Source: Gleditsia sinensis
Lineage: Eukaryota > Streptophyta > Magnoliopsida > Fabales > Fabaceae
DNA: 64,000 nucleotides
Reading direction: 5' to 3'
NCBI GenBank assembly: GCA_037074535.1
Contig: CM073469.1
Span: 19,659,501-19,723,500 of the forward strand
Below the pieces are notes generated by a model, which saw only the letters and a list, made by a program, of their open reading frames with translations, did not search any database and had not been told where the DNA came from. Shown one piece after another: positions 58,361-64,000 of this stretch (position 1 is its first letter; each line of letters opens with the position of its first letter). The position numbers were made by a program, and so were the translations under genes.

Positions 58361-60445
58361 CTAATTTTGTGTACAAATAAAAGTCTTTATTGTTCTTGAA
58401 GATAAAGAACTCTTATATTGATCAAAAACTCGATTTCCTGTACTAAAAGTTAATTCAAAAGTAATTGTTGACATTAGTATAACTAGAACATCTTTAGTAA
58501 TTTGAGTAAGAATGAGAAATCTAATAAAATTCATCTTCCACCAACTAAGAATATTAAACTTTGGTGACATTTTTCTTGGGCATCCGTTAAATATATTTCC
58601 AACTCAGATTTGTGATCTATAGCTTCATCCTTACTCATATCCATATCAAATTCTATAAGAAATGAGTCTTTTACATCTATTGAAATTTCCACTTCTCTAC
58701 TTGAATGGAAAAATTGAACAACATCTTGTAATTTTATAATACCATAAAAAGATCTATATTTATCATGCATGCCATTGAGTACTTCCTTTACATTTTCAAT
58801 CATAAAATTAGCTAAGTCTTCATCAAAGAGTTTTGAAAGGTTTCACTCAACAAATTTCAACTTGTAACTTGGATCAAGAATTATGGCAACAAAAATAAAC
58901 ATGTTCATATTTTTTAAACTCTCCCAATATTTGTCATGTTTAGCTTTCATTCTAATAACTATATTCTTTAATAGTGCATCATCATTGCTCTCACACCAAC
59001 CTTTCAAAGTTTTCACAATAAGACAATATTTATGAAAATATTGAGATGAAGTCACATGTAAAGAGTTTGAGATATTTTTAGTTGTATAAAAAAAATCTTC
59101 AAAAATTTCACAAAATATCTCGCATTAAACTAATTTTTTGTGTATGGGGACCAAGTGGAGAATCCAAAAAAAATTGAGTATCCCACTCTTTCAACCTAAG
59201 AAATGCCTTTTAAAACTTCAAGGTACTCTCAAGTATAAGGTATGTAAAGTTTCATCTTGTTGAAACATTCAATTGAACTATGCTCTTATCTTAAATCTTA
59301 GCAAACTCTATACATTTTTTTTTAAATTTTTGTATGCACGCCAAAGAAGCACACATATTTACAAGCATCCCTAATTTTGTTTATTGAATCATGTATTTAT
59401 TTCAAGCCATCAGTAACAACAAGATTCAAAATATGAGCACAACATCTAATGAGCATTTATTCTCCATTCATTACACGTGCATTCCACTCATTTATTTGCC
59501 TCTACAAGTATGCTATGGCAATATCATTTGAGGTAGCATTATAAACTGTTATGGTAAAGACTCATTCAATTCTCTATTAAGTAAGACATTTCTTTATTGT
59601 TTGACCAATTATTTCTCCTTTATTACTAGCAATTAGACAAAAGTTCAAAATTCTTTTATGCAACTTCCATTCAACATGAATAAAATGTACAGTAAGACAA
59701 ATATAATTCAAATTTTGCACATAAGTTCAACAATTAGTAGTTAAACAGACACTTTAAGATTTCAAGCATAACATATTTTTTAATTTTTTTTTCTCATCCA
59801 AAAAAAGCCTGTAACAATCCCTAGCCACTGTGACACAAGATGGAATAGGAAATAACTATTGAACAATACTTATAAAATACCGAAACCCTTCACCCTCAAT
59901 AAACTTAAAAGGTAATTCTTCAACAATAGTTATCCTAACTAGAGTTTGCCTACATGAATGAAGATTAAAACTAATAGTTGATAAATTGCTCCCAATTTCT
60001 TCCCTTTGCTCTTTTCCTTTTGGTTGGAAAGAAAGAATGGCTTGTTTGGGGTCTAATAATTCCCTGAAAAATTTTTTACATTGGTTTTTTAAGTGATGGA
60101 CCATGTTAGAAGTTCCATTTCTTTTTCTATGGAAGGCATAGTTAACCCCAAACCAATTACATAAAATCCTAGGTCAATTTGGATCATGGCCCTTAATATT
60201 AGTAAAATGTTCTCATATCCAAGATTAAGATCTAATAGGTTTTCTATTACCTTCTCAAATGTCATCCTCTTCATTGTTTTTCTCCTATTATACTTTTTTT
60301 TCTTCGAAATTGATGCATTAATCTTTTTATTCCTTTTGGAAGGCACTGAAGCTGCTTCATGCACATTTGGAGTTAGAAATATTGATCCTTTAATAACATA
60401 TGCATCTTCAAGAATTTTTTGTTGTATTGCTTTTGACTCGGTCAT
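58361..60445 (-). pseudogene. hAT (Ac-like) transposase, degenerate
   Basis: Minus strand from about 60445. An N-terminal basic segment with VPSKRNKKINASISKKKK precedes the remains of a BED zinc finger around 60.25-60.08 kb (a reading with AFHRKRNGTSNMVHHLKNQC). Next are ITIVEELPFKFIEGEGFRYF at 59.94-59.87 kb and RNase H-fold pieces across 59.8-59.1 kb. DUF4413-type DKYWESLKNMNMFIFVAIIL and DPSYKLKFVE lie at 58.94-58.84 kb. The C-terminal dimerisation region (KSELEIYL at 58.6 kb, then FNILSWWKMN, TFELTFSTGNRVFDQYKSSL and FICTQN) ends at 58361. Frameshifts and stops are frequent. The order is complete, so the gene decayed in place rather than being truncated. Confidence 0.88.
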
Positions 60446-60743
60446 TTTTATCTCTATCTTTCTACCAAAAAATCAAGAGCAAGATATTATACCTCAAGTA
60501 TTCAAACTGAAAACACCCCAAAGAGAGATTATGGTATATAAAAAAGAAAAAAAAACCAATGTAAGAGAACTAATGTACTTGACTTTTGAAAAATATTAGA
60601 AAACAGAGAACTAATGTAGCAAGAGAGTAGAAATTCAAACAAATCTAGAACCAGCTATCTCTCAAAAGCCACAACAAATTCTCGCCATTCAGAACCACTA
60701 TATATTTTAAGAACATAATGAAAATCAAATACTGGAACCAAAC
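60446..60743. other. hAT upstream region left of the solo LTR
   Basis: No coding seen. By position it should belong to the 5' part of the hAT element. Its last 23 bases include caaatactgga, which recurs directly after the LTR (62572-62582). Confidence 0.45.
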
Positions 60744-62571
60744 TGTAACACCCTAAGATTTTATAATTTTCATTTATATATGGATTATCAAAAAAATAAA
60801 GGAGTAAGGATGTAATTGAAAATTTTTAAGGATGAAAATAAAAATTTGTTAATAATTTTAGGGTCAAATTGTAATTTCCTAAAATTTTAGAGGTCAAAAT
60901 GTTAGCAAATTTTTAATTGGTCCTCCATCATTTATTTAAAAAAAAAGAAGTAGAGACAAAAAAACTTTCGAGGTGAATGAATAGTGAATAATAACTTTCT
61001 CTCTCTAGATCTAGAGTACATTTGAGCATCTGATCTCAAAACTAAGGGTACCACTGAATTTAAGACAAATAGTACTACAATATTGGTCGAATAATTTTTC
61101 AAATCAACTGCAAAATTGCTACAGATCGGAAGTAGAAAATCTTAGAAAAAAGTAAGTTCTGAAACTTCTATTAAAATACTTCTAATTGAAAATCTGACAC
61201 CTAAATGGATTCAAGAGATAGATAAACCTTAAGATATGAAATTTTTTATCCATTTGACAACTTTTTGTGCGTCATGAACAGTAAATCCGATTAGTATGAA
61301 TAGTGATTCCGACGGTTAATAGTATTTCCGACCATAAATAGTACATATTAATTGACTAGTGTTGACCAAGCTCTCAGATGGCAAATTTTGAGATTCCGGA
61401 GTCATTTTCTAAGTTTTTGGACTCTCCGACTCGTTTTTGAAGTCTATTTGGTTAAATTTGGATTGAAAAAAATGTATTTTGAGACTGTCCAACCTGGAGC
61501 CTTACCCTTGTGGGTAGATAATTTTTTATATGACTTACTCTATACTTTTCTTAAATTTTAAATGTATAATTGATTTTATTTACAATTTATTTATATTGTT
61601 ATATGACTCTAAAATGGATTAAATTACCTGATTTATTTGCTAACTAGCGTATTGTTCAAGAAGAGTATAGTTTTGTATAATTATTTTAAAACCATTAAAC
61701 ATGTGATTTTGCATATATTTCTCAACAGTATAGAAAGTGAATATTTTATGTATGTGGTATTGATTTGTAAAACTAAAAAATTGTCATGGAAAAAGAATAT
61801 GTATATATGATGAACTCTGACCGAGAAGTTTATGGCAGATGATACTAAAAGCTCTTATTGAAATGATGTGGCATATGTGTAAATGATAATTTTTGTAGAA
61901 GAATCCTATTGGAAACATTATTTGCTAACAGCAGGTAATGTTAGCCTTGGTGCACCTTGATACATCAACTAACAGGGGTAGTGCTAACCTTGTGTGACGG
62001 CTAACACACGGTATATGATATGTGATGGAGAGCGGGATGCCTGCTATTTGAGCGAGATGCCGACTATATGATATGTGATTTGCCTTCCCTTGTTGTGTGC
62101 TTGAAAAATTGCCCATATTAGAGTCCCTTCGCACGTCCTCTTGAATGGTGGTAGGGCAAACCTTAATTGGGATGCTGAATTTAAATAAATCCTACACCAC
62201 CAAAGTATGGAAGGACTTGAACTCTGATATGGTGGTTCTGATATGAGATCCTCCTAATGTTTTAATGTGAAATATTTTGATGCATAACAACATTTGTTTA
62301 ATGATCATACAATATAATATATGGTTTTGGATATATAAATATCATTTGATTTAAAAATATTTAAAATGCGAGTTTCACATGAATGTACTTTTGAACTGTT
62401 TTTTTTGTGACTATGTTACTCTGACATTTATAAACTTAGTTTGTATATTGTGTTTATATGAGAGAACTTATTTGTATATTTTCCATAATGAAGACATGTA
62501 TTATACTTGTTATAGTAAAGATTTGACTATAAAGTATGTGTTTTACGTACCTTTAAATTGGGGCCGTGACA
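60744..62571 (+). mobile_element. Solo LTR, gypsy type, 1.8 kb
   Basis: Begins TGTAACACCC and ends GTGACA. Flanking 5-mers are caaac (60739-60743) and caaat (62572-62576), one mismatch. No internal coding domain. It is homologous in reverse orientation to 35822-37929. The TGTAACACCC start is typical of plant chromovirus LTRs. It appears to have inserted into the hAT element. Confidence 0.75.
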
Positions 62572-62576
62572 CAAAT

Positions 62577-63500
62577 ACTGGACAATAGGCAAACCCAATC
62601 TCACAATCTAACAAAACTTAACAAGTGTAGAATAAGGTAAGCTAAACCAAATATTGACAATCAAACTTTTTAATTACTGAAAAATAAAATAAAATCTAAT
62701 GGCATATATTTATAGAGCCAGCATAAACAGATTCGGGGCCAAGTCAACTGAAGTGAAAATATAGTGTAGTGTTTCATCATTTCAATTTTTGTAAAGGCTT
62801 CATCAAAGAAAAACACCTTATTGAACTAAATCTGATAGACTGATAGTGTTTATGTGAACACAAATAACAGAAATAAAAAAATCACTTTTCACTTACCTGG
62901 AGAAGGACGGCTATTGGAGGACTCAGGGGGTGAAACCAGCGAAAATGGAGTGGAATCAATGGCTGAACCAGAAATTTTGATGCGCGGCAAAGAAAAGTAA
63001 AAAAAAAAAAAAAGAAATTAGTTTAACGTTCACTTGATTGCTAGATTCAAAATGGGTAGAATGGCACTATACTTGAGAAATTTCTATTAAATCACGGACT
63101 AGACGATGGTGGGGGCCGAGACGGAGGGTGGCCGAAGGACTAAGGACCAGTATTGAAATGGCGCCTTCGGATCACGGTGCGAAGAGAGTAACTCGAAGCG
63201 CAGAGCTGTTAGAAACTAGTTCGGTGGCGTGTCACTAGAATGGCCGGGAGCGACTTGTTAATGCTTCAATATTAGGATAGACTAAGGCAAGAACTGAGGG
63301 TTGGCCAAGGAGCCAGTTCCAGACTCGCAGGAGGCAGGGGTAGGGCACAAAGGGCACTTACAGGGGGTAGTCAGTTTTGGAAGCTGCGTGGAATGACCAA
63401 GCTTGGGCATGAAATGCACGAACTGGGCGGGGCTAGGTGGCATGGCCCTGAGGCTGGGCTTGAGAAAATGAAGAAATGTAACAAATTTATAATATAAAAA
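62577..63500. other. hAT upstream region with GC-rich island
   Basis: 62.89-63.48 kb is clearly richer in GC than its surroundings (for example gatggtgggggccgagacgg, ggagccagttccagactcgc) and without long ORFs. It may be a non-coding leader of the hAT gene or captured host DNA. No domain recognised. Confidence 0.4.
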
Positions 63501-63519
63501 AAAATTGATTTAATATATT

Positions 63520-63704
63520 TAAAAAAATATCACAGTTGATTCAGTTCAATTTGGTTGAAAAAAAATTTCAACTAACAACTAAATCGAATTGTCAGTTTAC
63601 CTTAAAAAAAAATTGAACTAAATTGCTCAAGTTCAGTTTTCTTCAATTTTTTTTATGGTTTGATTTAATTTCGGTCAGTTTAGTTCGATCTTGTACATCT
63701 CCTG
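63520..63704 (-). repeat. Probable hAT right end with subterminal repeats
   Basis: Short repeats of the gttcagttttcttc / cagttcaatttgg / gaactaaattg type in both orientations, as in the subterminal regions of Ac/Tip100-like hAT elements. The reverse complement of the edge reads CAGGAGATGTACAAG, close to the hAT terminus CAGGGGTGTGCAA. The other end was not found. Confidence 0.5.
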
Positions 63705-64000
63705 CTGAATATTGAAAAACTATATTAAGAAATAACGTGTCTTATAGAGATCTAAAAAATAATTCACTCTAACTTTTGTATATCGTAAATTCATGATCGT
63801 AGTTATTAATAGCGCATAGTATGCTGATAACGCTAAAGGCTTCAAAATTCTATGATGCATAGCGATGCGCATGCTACATAATAATATAGTACATAATTTT
63901 AAAAAACTCATAATATATTTCAATGTTTAACAAAATTTTGAGTCTAAGCTTTATCCTAAGATATTTGAAACAACCACCTCTAGTACTTCTATTAGAATTT
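63705..64000. other. AT-rich sequence to window end
   Basis: No recognisable gene or repeat. Confidence 0.5.

Noticed and set aside
56985..63704. Complete hAT element with the 62-bp inverted repeat as its left end
   Set aside because: The arms do not resemble the right terminus (CAGGAGATGTAC) and no 8-bp duplication of the right flank was found at the left.

Overview
This is AT-rich nuclear DNA of a flowering plant, most likely a eudicot. The evidence is a multi-exon plant-specific PLATZ gene, plant-type Copia, Athila and chromovirus retrotransposons, CACTA and hAT transposons, and long low-complexity AT tracts. I recognise one apparently intact host gene. Almost everything else I can name is transposable-element DNA in various states of decay, much of it nested.

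Layout. 1.5-2.2 kb: remnant resembling a LINE ORF1/DUF4283 protein (minus). 2.9-9.4 kb: complete but decayed Ty1/Copia element (minus), with both LTRs and a 5-bp target duplication. 9.7-10.6 kb: C-terminal part of a LINE reverse transcriptase (plus), interrupted by a ~174-bp MITE-like insert. 13.06-14.46 kb: five-exon PLATZ zinc-binding protein gene (plus). 14.7-19.2 kb: intergenic DNA with microsatellites. 19.19-31.04 kb: full-length CACTA (En/Spm) transposon with TIRs, a GGG target duplication, subterminal repeats, a TNP2-type transposase gene and a second Ptta/En/Spm-type gene (both minus). 31.07-34.56 kb: 3.5-kb solo LTR with target duplication and an internal 194-bp tandem repeat.

35.2-48.8 kb is a nested complex. 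Decayed gypsy gag (35.3-35.7 kb) and pol (46.8-48.8 kb) remnants on the plus strand flank a second solo LTR (35.8-37.9 kb) and a non-autonomous Athila-lineage element (about 38.0-46.8 kb, minus). The Athila element retains gag and protease but lacks reverse transcriptase and integrase. It carries an unrecognised 173-aa ORF and an intronless full-length copy of a LOG cytokinin-activating enzyme gene. 48.85-49.75 kb: repeat with a 30-bp minisatellite. 50-57 kb: mostly featureless AT-rich DNA with an orphan housekeeping-type promoter at 55.7 kb and a perfect 62-bp inverted repeat at 57.0 kb. 58.3-63.7 kb: decayed hAT transposase gene and probable right end of its element, interrupted by a 1.8-kb solo LTR of the same family as the one at 35.8 kb.

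Functionally, the PLATZ gene is the only host locus I expect to be expressed in the normal way. The CACTA genes form a two-protein transposition system that is close to intact but has internal stops. The most unusual object is the Athila element with its LOG passenger.
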